64,000 nucleotides of DNA from assembly GCA_028710605.1 (NCBI GenBank), contig JAQTTU010000003.1:248001-312000 (forward strand), written 5' to 3'. The translations under genes and the position numbers were made by a program. The notes under the pieces were generated by a model, which ran no database searches, was not told where the DNA came from, and saw only the letters and a list, made by a program, of their open reading frames with translations. Positions 43,071 through 53,698 of the stretch are shown piece by piece. Every line of letters begins with the position of its first letter. Position 1 is the stretch's first letter. Origin of the DNA: Sideroxydans sp. (lineage in GTDB: Bacteria; Pseudomonadota; Gammaproteobacteria; Burkholderiales; Gallionellaceae).

Positions 43071-43094
43071 ACGAATCGCTACGCGATTATTTAT

Positions 43095-44906
43095 TTAACC
43101 AATGGCGACTTTATTCAGCCGCACTTTGCGGCCATAGATCAGATTGACCAGCGCGCGCGACACCAGCACGGCGCTGAAGATCGAAGTCAGGATGCCGAGG
43201 CACAGCACCACGGCAAACCCTTTCACCGGACCGGAGCCAAACATGAACAGCGCCACGCCCACGATCAGCGCGGTGATGTTGGAGTCGAGAATGGTGGCGA
43301 AAGCGTGCTCGTAACCCTCGTGGATCGCGGTTTGCGGCGGTACGCCGTTGCGCAGTTCCTCGCGGATGCGTTCGTTGATCAGCACGTTGGAGTCGATCGC
43401 CATACCCAGCGTCAGCGCGATAGCCGCCATGCCCGGCAGGGTCAGCGTGGCTTGCATCATGGACAGCAGCGCCACCAGGAACAGCAGGTTGGCACCCAGC
43501 GCCAGCACGGAAACGCCGCCGAACATCAGGTAGTAGGCGATCATGAATATCGCGATGGCGGAATAGCCGATCCAGGTGGAGTGGAAACCGCGCGCGATAT
43601 TTTCCGCGCCCAGACTGGGGCCGACGGTACGCTCTTCCACGATTTCCATAGGCGCGGCCAGCGCACCGGCACGCAGCAGCAGCGAGGTGTCTTTGGCTTC
43701 TTCGGTGCTCATCTTGCCGCTGATCTGCACGCGTCCGCCGCCGATCTCTTCGCGTATCACCGGCGCGGTGACGATCTCGCCACGGCCTTTTTCAAACAGG
43801 ATGATCGCCATGCGTTTGCCCACGTTTTCGCGCGTGGCTTCCTTGAATTTGCGCGCGCCCACGGCATCCAGATTGATGTGGACGGCGGGTTCGTTGTTGC
43901 GGCTGTCGAAGCCGGGCTGCGCGTCGTTGATGCGCTCGCCGGTCAAAATCACGCTCTTCTTCACCAGCAGCGACGAACCGTCTTTATCCTTGAAAATCTC
44001 GGTGCCGAACGGCGCAACGCCGCCCTCGCTCAAATGATGTTCGTCATCCACCAGACGCACTTCCAATGTGGCGGTACGTCCCAGAATGTCCTTGGCGCGC
44101 GCGGTGTCCTGCACGCCGGGCAGTTGCACCACGATGCGGTCCACACCTTGCTGCTGGATCACCGGCTCGGCCACGCCCAGTTCGTTCACGCGGTTGCGCA
44201 AGGTCACCAGGTTTTGCTGTATCGCCGATTCCTGAATGCGCAATTGCTCTTGCTGTTTGAGATGGGCGATCAACAGAAAGTCGCCGCCCTCTTCGCGCGT
44301 GCCGAATTCCAGCCCGCCGAAACGCTGCTTGAGCTCCGCTTCGCCTTTGGCGCGCGCATCGGCATCGCGGAATTTGGTGGTGATTGCGCTGCTGTCGCGG
44401 CTCACGCCGGAGTAGGCGATATTGGCTTCGCGCAAGGTGCTGCGGAAATCGCCGGAGGCCGATTCCAGCGCCTTGTCCAGCGCCCCCTTCATGTCGATCT
44501 GCAACAAAAAATGCACGCCGCCGCGCAAGTCCAGACCGAGATACATCGGCAACGCGCCCATGCTGGTCAGCCACTGCGGCGAACGCGCCAGCAGGTTGAG
44601 CGCCACCATGTAGTCGTCACCGAGTTCCGCGCGCAGCACGTCTTTGGCTTTGAGCTGGGTGTCGGTGTCGTCGAAGCGCGCCTTGACGCTGGTGGCATCC
44701 AGCGACATGGCGACGGGAGCCAGTTGCGCGGCTTTCAGCGCCTCTTCCACGCGCGCCAGCAATTGAGCATCCGCTTTCAGGTTGGAACGCAGCGGCAACA
44801 CTTGCACCGCCGGCGCTTCGCCATAAAAGTTGGGAAGGGTATAAATCAGGCCCAGTACCAGCGCGACCAGCACCAGCAGATTTTTCCAAAGCGGATAGCG
44901 GTTCAT
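43095..44906 (-). CDS. secD: Protein translocase subunit SecD
   Basis: 603 residues. N-terminal membrane helix, large periplasmic P1 domain with YLGLDLRGGVHFLLQID, and C-terminal RND-like helices with LALGMAIDSNVLINERIREEL-like sequence. Length is normal, with no repeat insertion inside. It begins 25 bp after yajC. Confidence 0.96.
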   Translation of the reverse strand: MNRYPLWKNLLVLVALVLGLIYTLPNFYGEAPAVQVLPLRSNLKADAQLLARVEEALKAAQLAPVAMSLDATSVKARFDDTDTQLKAKDVLRAELGDDYMVALNLLARSPQWLTSMGALPMYLGLDLRGGVHFLLQIDMKGALDKALESASGDFRSTLREANIAYSGVSRDSSAITTKFRDADARAKGEAELKQRFGGLEFGTREEGGDFLLIAHLKQQEQLRIQESAIQQNLVTLRNRVNELGVAEPVIQQQGVDRIVVQLPGVQDTARAKDILGRTATLEVRLVDDEHHLSEGGVAPFGTEIFKDKDGSSLLVKKSVILTGERINDAQPGFDSRNNEPAVHINLDAVGARKFKEATRENVGKRMAIILFEKGRGEIVTAPVIREEIGGGRVQISGKMSTEEAKDTSLLLRAGALAAPMEIVEERTVGPSLGAENIARGFHSTWIGYSAIAIFMIAYYLMFGGVSVLALGANLLFLVALLSMMQATLTLPGMAAIALTLGMAIDSNVLINERIREELRNGVPPQTAIHEGYEHAFATILDSNITALIVGVALFMFGSGPVKGFAVVLCLGILTSIFSAVLVSRALVNLIYGRKVRLNKVAIG

Positions 44907-44931
44907 TGCGACACCTTATTTTGCAGCAGGA

Positions 44932-45273
44932 TTAAACGGACTTGATCGTACCTTTGGGCAGCACGTTCTGGATGGCGGCTTTTTGTACTTGAACCACGAC
45001 GTTGTCGGCGATTTCGACCCCGATATTTTCTTCGCCCACCTTGGTCACTTTGCCGAGGATGCCGCCGATGGTGATGACTTCATCGCCTTTTTGCAGCGCT
45101 TCCATCAACGCTTTGTGTTCCTTGGCGCGTTTTTGCTGCGGACGCAGCACCAGGAAATAAAATACGGCGAGTAACGCGATCAACGGCAAAAATTCCATAA
45201 TGCCGCCGCCTTGAGCGGGTGCGCCACCTTCGGCATATGCGTTGCTGATGAACAAGTTGCTGAGGGAAATCAT
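44932..45273 (-). CDS. yajC: Sec translocon accessory protein YajC
   Basis: 113 residues. One membrane helix (FLPLIALLAVFYFLVLRPQQKR) followed by the cytoplasmic YajC domain HKALMEALQKGDEVITIGGILGKV. It associates with SecDF. Start chosen at 45273, preceded by GGAGAAG. Confidence 0.95.
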   Translation of the reverse strand: MISLSNLFISNAYAEGGAPAQGGGIMEFLPLIALLAVFYFLVLRPQQKRAKEHKALMEALQKGDEVITIGGILGKVTKVGEENIGVEIADNVVVQVQKAAIQNVLPKGTIKSV

Positions 45274-45370
45274 TTGTTTCTTCTCCTGGCTAAAAAATCA
45301 AAGGGGCGCATTCTAACATGGATGGCATGACTGTTTTACTACGCTGCGACTCACAAGAACAGCCGGCTCG

Positions 45371-45429
45371 CAGGTCGGGTTTCAACGCGACTGCCTTGTC
45401 AAAATTATCGGGCTGAAGCCCGAGCTACG
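45371..45429. repeat. GTCGGG-class repeat, degenerate copy
   Basis: CAGGTCGGGTTTCAACGCGA ... ATCGGGCTGAAGCCCGAGCT between tgt and yajC; related to 35636 and 41003. Confidence 0.75.
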
Positions 45430-45443
45430 CCCTGCGCGCCATC

Positions 45444-47706
<2,263 letters not shown>

Positions 47707-47793
47707 CCCATCAAAATACAGCAACAAAAAATAAAGGCGCGCATTGTAGTTGATGAAGCATGGCGTTTCATGGATAATTCGCGGCCTTCCCAA

Positions 47794-47918
47794 GCCGGGG
47801 TGATGAAACTGGTAGATGGGCCGGACTCACCATGGCTCGTTTACGAGACATGGCGGCGCAGGCTAACTTGCGCAGCAAGTTAAACCGCGAAGCGGTGGCC
47901 GTAGCCAAAATCCAGTGC
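47794..47918 (+). pseudogene. tRNA-Leu pseudogene split at the anticodon loop by a 78-nt hairpin-rich segment
   Basis: 47794-47828 reproduces the 5' half of the neighbouring tRNA-Leu (GCCGGGGTGATGAAACTGGT) through GGACTC. Then 78 nt follow with three hairpins (CCATGGCTCGT-TT-ACGAGACATGG; CTAACTTGC-GCA-GCAAGTTA; CCGC-GAA-GCGG), after which AAAATCCAGTGC resumes the anticodon loop and stem. The variable arm, T arm and acceptor 3' strand are missing. The gap is too short for a group I intron. Confidence 0.75.
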
Positions 47919-47938
47919 TGCTTGGGATGTACACTCTT

Positions 47939-48025
47939 GCCGGGGTGATGGAACTGGTAGACGTGCTGGACTCAAAATCCAGTGCCTGAAAGGGCGTGGG
48001 GGTTCGATTCCCCCCCCCGGCACCA
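47939..48025 (+). tRNA. tRNA-Leu (CAA)
   Basis: 87 nt with encoded CCA. Acceptor GCCGGGG pairs with CCCCGGC; anticodon stem CTGGA/TCCAG around loop CTCAAAA gives anticodon CAA (reads UUG). It has a long class II variable arm and the TTCGATT T-loop. It lies 20 bp after the split pseudogene. Confidence 0.93.
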
Positions 48026-48144
48026 AATTATTTTTCTCCTTTGTTCTTCCGAACTGTCAACGCAATGAAACGCGACCGCGTTGTTGCTTCCGACACGAGT
48101 AGTGTCTTAAACGTTTATCAACCTACTAAACAATGGAGTCTCAA

Positions 48145-48366
48145 ATGAAACTGGTATCCACTCTGATCGCCGCTGTATTCGCTGCTGCTTCTTTCTCCGC
48201 TGTTGCTGCTGATGCTGCCAAAGCTGCTGCTCCTGCTGCCAAGGCTGCTCCTGCCGCTGTTGCCGCTCCTGCTGCTGCCGCTGAAGCTCCTGCTGCAAAG
48301 GCTGCTCCCAAGGCCAAGCGCCACGGCAAGAAAAAGGCTGCTAAGGCTGAAGCTGCTGCCAAGTAA
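48145..48366 (+). CDS. Small secreted Ala/Lys-rich protein
   Basis: 73 residues from ATG 48145 (GGAG seven bases upstream). Signal peptide KLVSTLIAAVFAAASFSAVAA, then a low-complexity Ala/Pro/Lys chain ending KAKRHGKKKAAKAEAAAK. Codon use is strongly biased to GCT for Ala, unlike the GCG/GCC of neighbours, which together with a strong terminator suggests high expression. Possibly a periplasmic or envelope-associated basic peptide; no family recognised. Confidence 0.7.
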   Translation: MKLVSTLIAAVFAAASFSAVAADAAKAAAPAAKAAPAAVAAPAAAAEAPAAKAAPKAKRHGKKKAAKAEAAAK

Positions 48367-48390
48367 TATTGCATTACCGCAGTAACTTAA

Positions 48391-48418
48391 AAAAAGCGGG
48401 GGCAACCCTGCTTTTTTT
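48391..48418 (+). terminator. Rho-independent terminator of the Ala/Lys-rich gene
   Basis: AAGCGGGGG-CAA-CCCTGCTTTTTTT, 25 bp after the stop. Confidence 0.85.
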
Positions 48419-48438
48419 ATTTCGTTTAAAATCCCGCC

Positions 48439-48885
48439 ATGATCTGGAAACCACACGCCACTGTCGCCGCCGTCCTCGAACAGGATGGCAAGTTCTTACT
48501 GGTGGAAGAACACACCCCGCAAGGCCTGCTATTCAACCAGCCCGCCGGACACTGGGAGGCCAACGAAACGTTGCCCGCCGGAGCCGTGCGCGAAGTATTG
48601 GAAGAATCGGCCTACGATTTCGAGCCGGAATACTTGATCGGCGTTTATCGTTGGCATTCAACCGCTTCCGACATCACTTACCTGCGCTTCGCTTTCGGCG
48701 GACGCATCCTCGCGCACCATCCCGAACAAGCCTTGGATAAAGGTATCGTCCGCGCCGTATGGATGACACCGGATGAGATTCGCGCCACGCAGACACGCCA
48801 TCGCAGCCCGCTGATCCTACGTTGCGTGGAAGATTATCTTGCAGGCAAACGTTACCCGCTCGATCTCATCACCCACTATGAGTAA
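48439..48885 (+). CDS. nudJ: Nudix hydrolase, NudJ-like
   Basis: 148 residues. Nudix box [22 protein letters not shown], with Ser-Ala where the consensus has Thr-Gly. Start [24 protein letters not shown] and end [16 protein letters not shown] are typical of NudJ. Family enzymes hydrolyse nucleoside tri- and diphosphates, including thiamin pyrophosphate precursors. It overlaps mnmA by eight bases; the nudJ-mnmA-purB order matches that in E. coli. Confidence 0.9.
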   Translation: MIWKPHATVAAVLEQDGKFLLVEEHTPQGLLFNQPAGHWEANETLPAGAVREVLEESAYDFEPEYLIGVYRWHSTASDITYLRFAFGGRILAHHPEQALDKGIVRAVWMTPDEIRATQTRHRSPLILRCVEDYLAGKRYPLDLITHYE

Positions 48886-49951
48886 GTGTGTGGTTGTCGG
48901 CCTGTCCGGCGGCGTGGATTCTTCCGTTACAGCTTTATTGCTCAAGCAGCAAGGTTACGAGGTCATCGGACTGTTCATGAAGAACTGGGAAGACGATGAC
49001 GACAGCGAATACTGCTCCTCGCGCGAAGATCTGAACGATGCCGTGTCGGTGGCCGACACCATCGGCATTCCCATCGAGGCGGTGAATTTCGCCAGGGAAT
49101 ACAAAGACCGCGTATTCAGCTATTTCCTGCGCGAATACGAGGCCGGGCGCACGCCCAACCCGGACATCCTGTGCAACTCGGAGATCAAGTTCAAAGCCTT
49201 TCTCGATCACGCCATCCGCTTGGGCGCGGATGCCATCGCCACCGGGCATTACGCGCAAGTGCGCGAAGTTGACGGGTTGTTCCAGTTGCTAAAAGCCAAA
49301 GACGACAGCAAAGACCAGAGCTATTTCCTGCACCGTCTGAACCAGCAGCAACTTTCCAAAGCCATGTTCCCGCTGGGGCAAATGCTCAAATCGCAAGTGC
49401 GCGACATCGCGCGCGAACATAATCTTTCCAACCACGCGAAAAAGGACAGCACCGGCATCTGCTTCATCGGCGAACGCCCGTTCCGCGAATTTCTGACGCA
49501 GTATCTGCCGACCAAACCGGGCGATATGGTTCTGCCCGACGGCAAAGTGGTCGGACAACATATCGGCCTGTCGTTCTACACCATCGGCCAGCGCCAGGGA
49601 CTGGGTATCGGCGGTTCGCGCGAAACCACGGGCGAGCCGTGGTTCGTGGCGGGCAAGGATATGGCGAAGAACCGCCTGATCGTAGTGCAGGGGCACGACC
49701 ACCCGCTGCTGCTCAAACCGCAACTGGAGGCGCTGGACATGCACTGGATCAGCGGCCATGCGCCCGACACGTCGCGCGCTTACGCCGCCAAGACACGCTA
49801 TCGCCAGCAGGACGCGGCCTGCCGCATTTCGCTGTGCGCCGACGGCAGCGCACGTTTCGCCTTTGACCAAGCGCAGTGGGCGGTGACCCCAGGCCAATCC
49901 GTGGTGGCCTACGACGGCGACATCTGCCTGGGCGGCGGCATCATCAAGTAA
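48878..49951 (+). CDS. mnmA: tRNA 2-thiouridylase MnmA
   Basis: 357 residues from ATG 48878. ATP PP-loop [16 protein letters not shown], catalytic cysteines in [12 protein letters not shown] and [13 protein letters not shown], and the [14 protein letters not shown] segment. It inserts sulfur at U34 of Lys, Glu and Gln tRNAs with sulfur from IscS. The first track start lies inside nudJ and is rejected. Confidence 0.96.
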   Translation: MSKCVVVGLSGGVDSSVTALLLKQQGYEVIGLFMKNWEDDDDSEYCSSREDLNDAVSVADTIGIPIEAVNFAREYKDRVFSYFLREYEAGRTPNPDILCNSEIKFKAFLDHAIRLGADAIATGHYAQVREVDGLFQLLKAKDDSKDQSYFLHRLNQQQLSKAMFPLGQMLKSQVRDIAREHNLSNHAKKDSTGICFIGERPFREFLTQYLPTKPGDMVLPDGKVVGQHIGLSFYTIGQRQGLGIGGSRETTGEPWFVAGKDMAKNRLIVVQGHDHPLLLKPQLEALDMHWISGHAPDTSRAYAAKTRYRQQDAACRISLCADGSARFAFDQAQWAVTPGQSVVAYDGDICLGGGIIK

Positions 49952-49966
49952 ACCCAAGGAAACGCC

Positions 49967-51019
49967 ATGTCCCAATACCTGAGTCCTGAAACCATCCGTT
50001 TGCTGCTGGTACTTGTCGCCACTATCGTCGCGCATTTCATTGGCCGGCGCATGTTGCAGCACGCGGAAAAAATCTCCCAACGCACGGAAAACATCTGGGA
50101 CGATTCGTTAATTGGCGCGGCGCAAAAACCGCTCCCCGTATTGATCTGGTTAAGCGGCATTTCTTTCGCGCTGCACCTGATTCACCGTCAAACCGGCGAA
50201 CAGTTGCTCGAATACCTCCCGCCCGCCCGCACCATCGGTGTCACGCTTTGCATCGCATGGTTTCTGTTCAGGCTGATCCGCGAACTCGCCAACAACGTGA
50301 CCGCCGCACGCACTCAGGCGGGACAGGAGATCGACCTCACCACGGTGACCGGCCTGAGCAAAGTGTCGCGCATCGTGGTGCTCGTGATTGCCGGGCTGAC
50401 CGTGATGCAAACCCTGGGCTTCAGCATCTCCGGCGTGCTGGCTTTCGGCGGCATGGGCGGTATCGCGGTGGGTTTTGCCGCCAAGGATATGCTATCCAAT
50501 TTCTTCGGCGGTCTGGTGGTTCATCTGGATCGCCCATTCAATGTCGGCGAATTTATTTGCTTGCCCGACCAGAACATCATGGGCACGGTAGAAAATATCG
50601 GCTGGCGGCAAACCTGTATCCGCTCGCCGGACAAAACCGTCATGTATATCCCCAATGCCATTTTCACTTCAATCGTGGTGGAAAACCGTTCGCGCCGCTC
50701 GCACTTGCGCCTCGACCTGACCATCGGCTTGCGCTATGAAGACTTGAGCAAAGTGGCCGCCGTCAGTGCCGACATCCAGGAATTGCTGAAAAACTGCGCC
50801 GACATAGATCGGGAGCAGGTCGTCGCGGTCGGTCTGGATGAGTTTGCGGATTCATCGCTCAATCTCAAAGTCTTGGCTTTTACGCCGGTCACCGACCTCC
50901 TGAAATTCCGCGCACTCAAGCAGGGGCTGTTGCTACAAATTTCCGCAATTCTGGGCAAACACGGTGCCGATATGCCGTTCCCGACGCGGACGTTGCACAT
51001 CGTCAAAGACAACGCATGA
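49967..51019 (+). CDS. MscS-family mechanosensitive channel
   Basis: 350 residues. About four to five helices; the pore helix and beta domain are clear: SGVLAFGGMGGIAVGFAAKDMLSNFFGGLVV, LDRPFNVGEFI, GTVENIGWRQTCIRSPDKTVMYIPNAIF. More like YbdG/YnaI types with extra N-terminal helices than minimal MscS. It would open under membrane tension to release solutes. It lies between mnmA and purB on the same strand, 15 bp after mnmA. Confidence 0.9.
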   Translation: MSQYLSPETIRLLLVLVATIVAHFIGRRMLQHAEKISQRTENIWDDSLIGAAQKPLPVLIWLSGISFALHLIHRQTGEQLLEYLPPARTIGVTLCIAWFLFRLIRELANNVTAARTQAGQEIDLTTVTGLSKVSRIVVLVIAGLTVMQTLGFSISGVLAFGGMGGIAVGFAAKDMLSNFFGGLVVHLDRPFNVGEFICLPDQNIMGTVENIGWRQTCIRSPDKTVMYIPNAIFTSIVVENRSRRSHLRLDLTIGLRYEDLSKVAAVSADIQELLKNCADIDREQVVAVGLDEFADSSLNLKVLAFTPVTDLLKFRALKQGLLLQISAILGKHGADMPFPTRTLHIVKDNA

Positions 51020-51044
51020 GGCAACGGGCGATGCTTTCACGTAA

Positions 51045-52448
<1,404 letters not shown>

Positions 52449-52490
52449 CCGCTTGCCCGCAAGGCAGTAACGGCGGGCATCTCCACGGGG
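52449..52490. repeat. GCCCGCAAGGCAGTAACGGCGGGC hairpin after purB
   Basis: TTGCCCGCAAGGCAGTAACGGCGGGCATCTCC; the same sequence reappears at 53374-53405 behind the purB tail copy, so it belongs to the duplicated unit. Confidence 0.85.
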
Positions 52491-52510
52491 TGTGCGTGTA
52501 TTATCAGCAA

Positions 52511-52544
52511 AACAAAAACGCCCTGTTTCCGGGGCATTTTTGTT
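52511..52544 (+). terminator. Rho-independent terminator after purB
   Basis: AAAAACGCCC-TGTTTCC-GGGGCATTTTTGTT, A-rich on one side and T-rich on the other, bidirectional in form. Confidence 0.85.
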
Positions 52545-52610
52545 GGGTGATGCCGGGATCGGTCATGCTTGCTTGCGCTTTGCCGCGCTACCCGCGAACA
52601 ACCAATGCAC

Positions 52611-52640
52611 TTGACATAGGGAAATAATTTCCCTTAATCT
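52611..52640 (+). promoter_or_regulatory. Strong promoter with operator palindrome filling the spacer
   Basis: Perfect -35 TTGACA, 18-bp spacer, -10 TAATCT. The 17-bp perfect palindrome AGGGAAATAATTTCCCT (52618-52634) occupies almost exactly the spacer. The expected +1 falls at about 52647, the ATG of the DUF4160 gene, so the mRNA may be leaderless. Confidence 0.75.
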
Positions 52641-52646
52641 TCGCGT

Positions 52647-52871
52647 ATGCCTACCCTCTATCGCTTCCGCAACTGGCGCATCACCATGTATTTTGACGAT
52701 CATGGTTTGCCGCACTTTCACATTGTGTGCAACGGTCAGGAAGTCGTCGTTTTGATTGAAACTTTGCAAGTATTGGAAGGTGAAATTGATAAACACGCAT
52801 TGGTGGAAGGCTTGGCATGGGCTGCCGCCAATCAGCCGCTACTTCGCAAAACATGGGTAGATTTTCATTAA
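52647..52871 (+). CDS. DUF4160 domain protein, first gene of a toxin-antitoxin-like pair
   Basis: 74 residues. DUF4160 pattern LYRFRNWRITMYFDDHGLPHFHI and a C-terminal LAWAAANQPLLRKTW. No Shine-Dalgarno precedes the ATG, which coincides with the predicted transcription start. DUF4160 genes are regularly paired with DUF2442 genes and the pair is treated as a putative toxin-antitoxin module; which is the toxin is not established here. Confidence 0.85.
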   Translation: MPTLYRFRNWRITMYFDDHGLPHFHIVCNGQEVVVLIETLQVLEGEIDKHALVEGLAWAAANQPLLRKTWVDFH

Positions 52872-52882
52872 GGAGAGCCAGC

Positions 52883-53314
52883 ATGATGCCCTACACCATC
52901 AAACACGTAACCGCACAACCAGACTTTACTTTGCTCATCGCTTGGGCGGCGGGCGGGCAAACAGAAGTGAATATCGCCGACATTATCCAACACACGCGAG
53001 GACTAGCCGCCTTGCGCGAACCTGCTGCCTTTGCTTTGGCGGGTGTAGGGGAAGATGGACTATCGGTTGCCTGGTCGCCCGAACTGGAAATTTCCGCGCG
53101 CCGCCTGTGGCAATTGGCGAACGAACAAACCAGCGATAGCCGGGCCGAATTCCGCGACTGGCTGCAACGCAACCAACTCACCCTAACCACGGCGGCGGAG
53201 GCATTGGGACTCACCCGCCGCACCATCAGCCAATACAGCAGCGGCGCTCGCCCCCTGCCCAAAACAGTGCATCTGGCACTTAAGGGTTTTGAGGCCGAAC
53301 GACAGGCGGCTTAA
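52883..53314 (+). CDS. DUF2442 protein fused to a helix-turn-helix domain
   Basis: 143 residues from ATG 52883 (AGGAGAG upstream). N-terminal DUF2442 (VTAQPDFTLLIAWAAGGQTEVNIADII) followed by a C-terminal Cro/XRE-type HTH (FRDWLQRNQLTLTTAAEALGLTRRTISQYSSGARPLP). It is the probable regulator that binds the palindrome at 52618-52634. Its stop is followed within three bases by the purB tail copy. Confidence 0.88.
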   Translation: MMPYTIKHVTAQPDFTLLIAWAAGGQTEVNIADIIQHTRGLAALREPAAFALAGVGEDGLSVAWSPELEISARRLWQLANEQTSDSRAEFRDWLQRNQLTLTTAAEALGLTRRTISQYSSGARPLPKTVHLALKGFEAERQAA

Positions 53315-53316
53315 AA

Positions 53317-53411
53317 CTGCGCCTGAACGAACTGTCGCAAGGCGGCGGAATTGGCGTAACGCATTTAGCCAGTTTGCCCGCAAGGCAGTAACGGCGGGCA
53401 TCTCCATCAAG
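53317..53411 (+). pseudogene. Second, shortened copy of the purB 3' end and its downstream hairpin
   Basis: CTGCGCCTGAACGAACTGTC, then a 17-bp deletion relative to purB, then AAGGCGGCGGAATTGGCG, CGCATTTAG and the GCCCGCAAGGCAGTAACGGC hairpin. It corresponds to 52380-52486. Confidence 0.88.
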
Positions 53412-53458
53412 CGCATGCTGTAGATCGCCTATTGACGGGCATCTTCACGAGGCATGCG
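53374..53458. repeat. GCCCGTCAATAGGCGATC-family repeat, full copy
   Basis: CGGCGGGCATCTCCATCAAGCG, GTAGATCGCCTATTGACGGGCATC and TTCACGAGG; nearly the same as 59018-59084. Confidence 0.8.
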
Positions 53459-53698
53459 CATTTATTCGATCTCTCCTCGCTCCCATTCGTTTCTCTCAGC
53501 CGTCCCTTCCAAATTGAGGGGATACCCCCTCAATTCAGAGGATACCGCTCGCGCTCGTTCCAGACGAAGATACGACTGTGTCGGGGATTGGATTAGCGGC
53601 GACTCGCCCGCTTCGCACCCGCACTTTTCAGGGACAGTTCACCGGAGAAACGGCAACGTATTGTCTTTCCCGGATCGATAACACAGGGAGAAAACAAA

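Larger units (their letters stand above)
53315..53698. other. Intergenic region: purB tail copy, repeats and AT/CT-rich leader
   Basis: Holds the purB tail copy, a REP-like copy and the dyad ATTGAGGGGATACCCCCTCAAT near 53510-53531 with a second GAGGATACC. No gene seen. Confidence 0.5.

Noticed and set aside
42045-44945. 966-residue plus-strand ORF opposite secD and secF
   Set aside because: His/Gln-rich antisense shadow; SecD and SecF on the other strand are unmistakable.
47829-47906. Group I intron in tRNA-Leu
   Set aside because: Only 78 nt with simple hairpins and no P7/P3-P8-like core, and the 3' part of the tRNA is missing.
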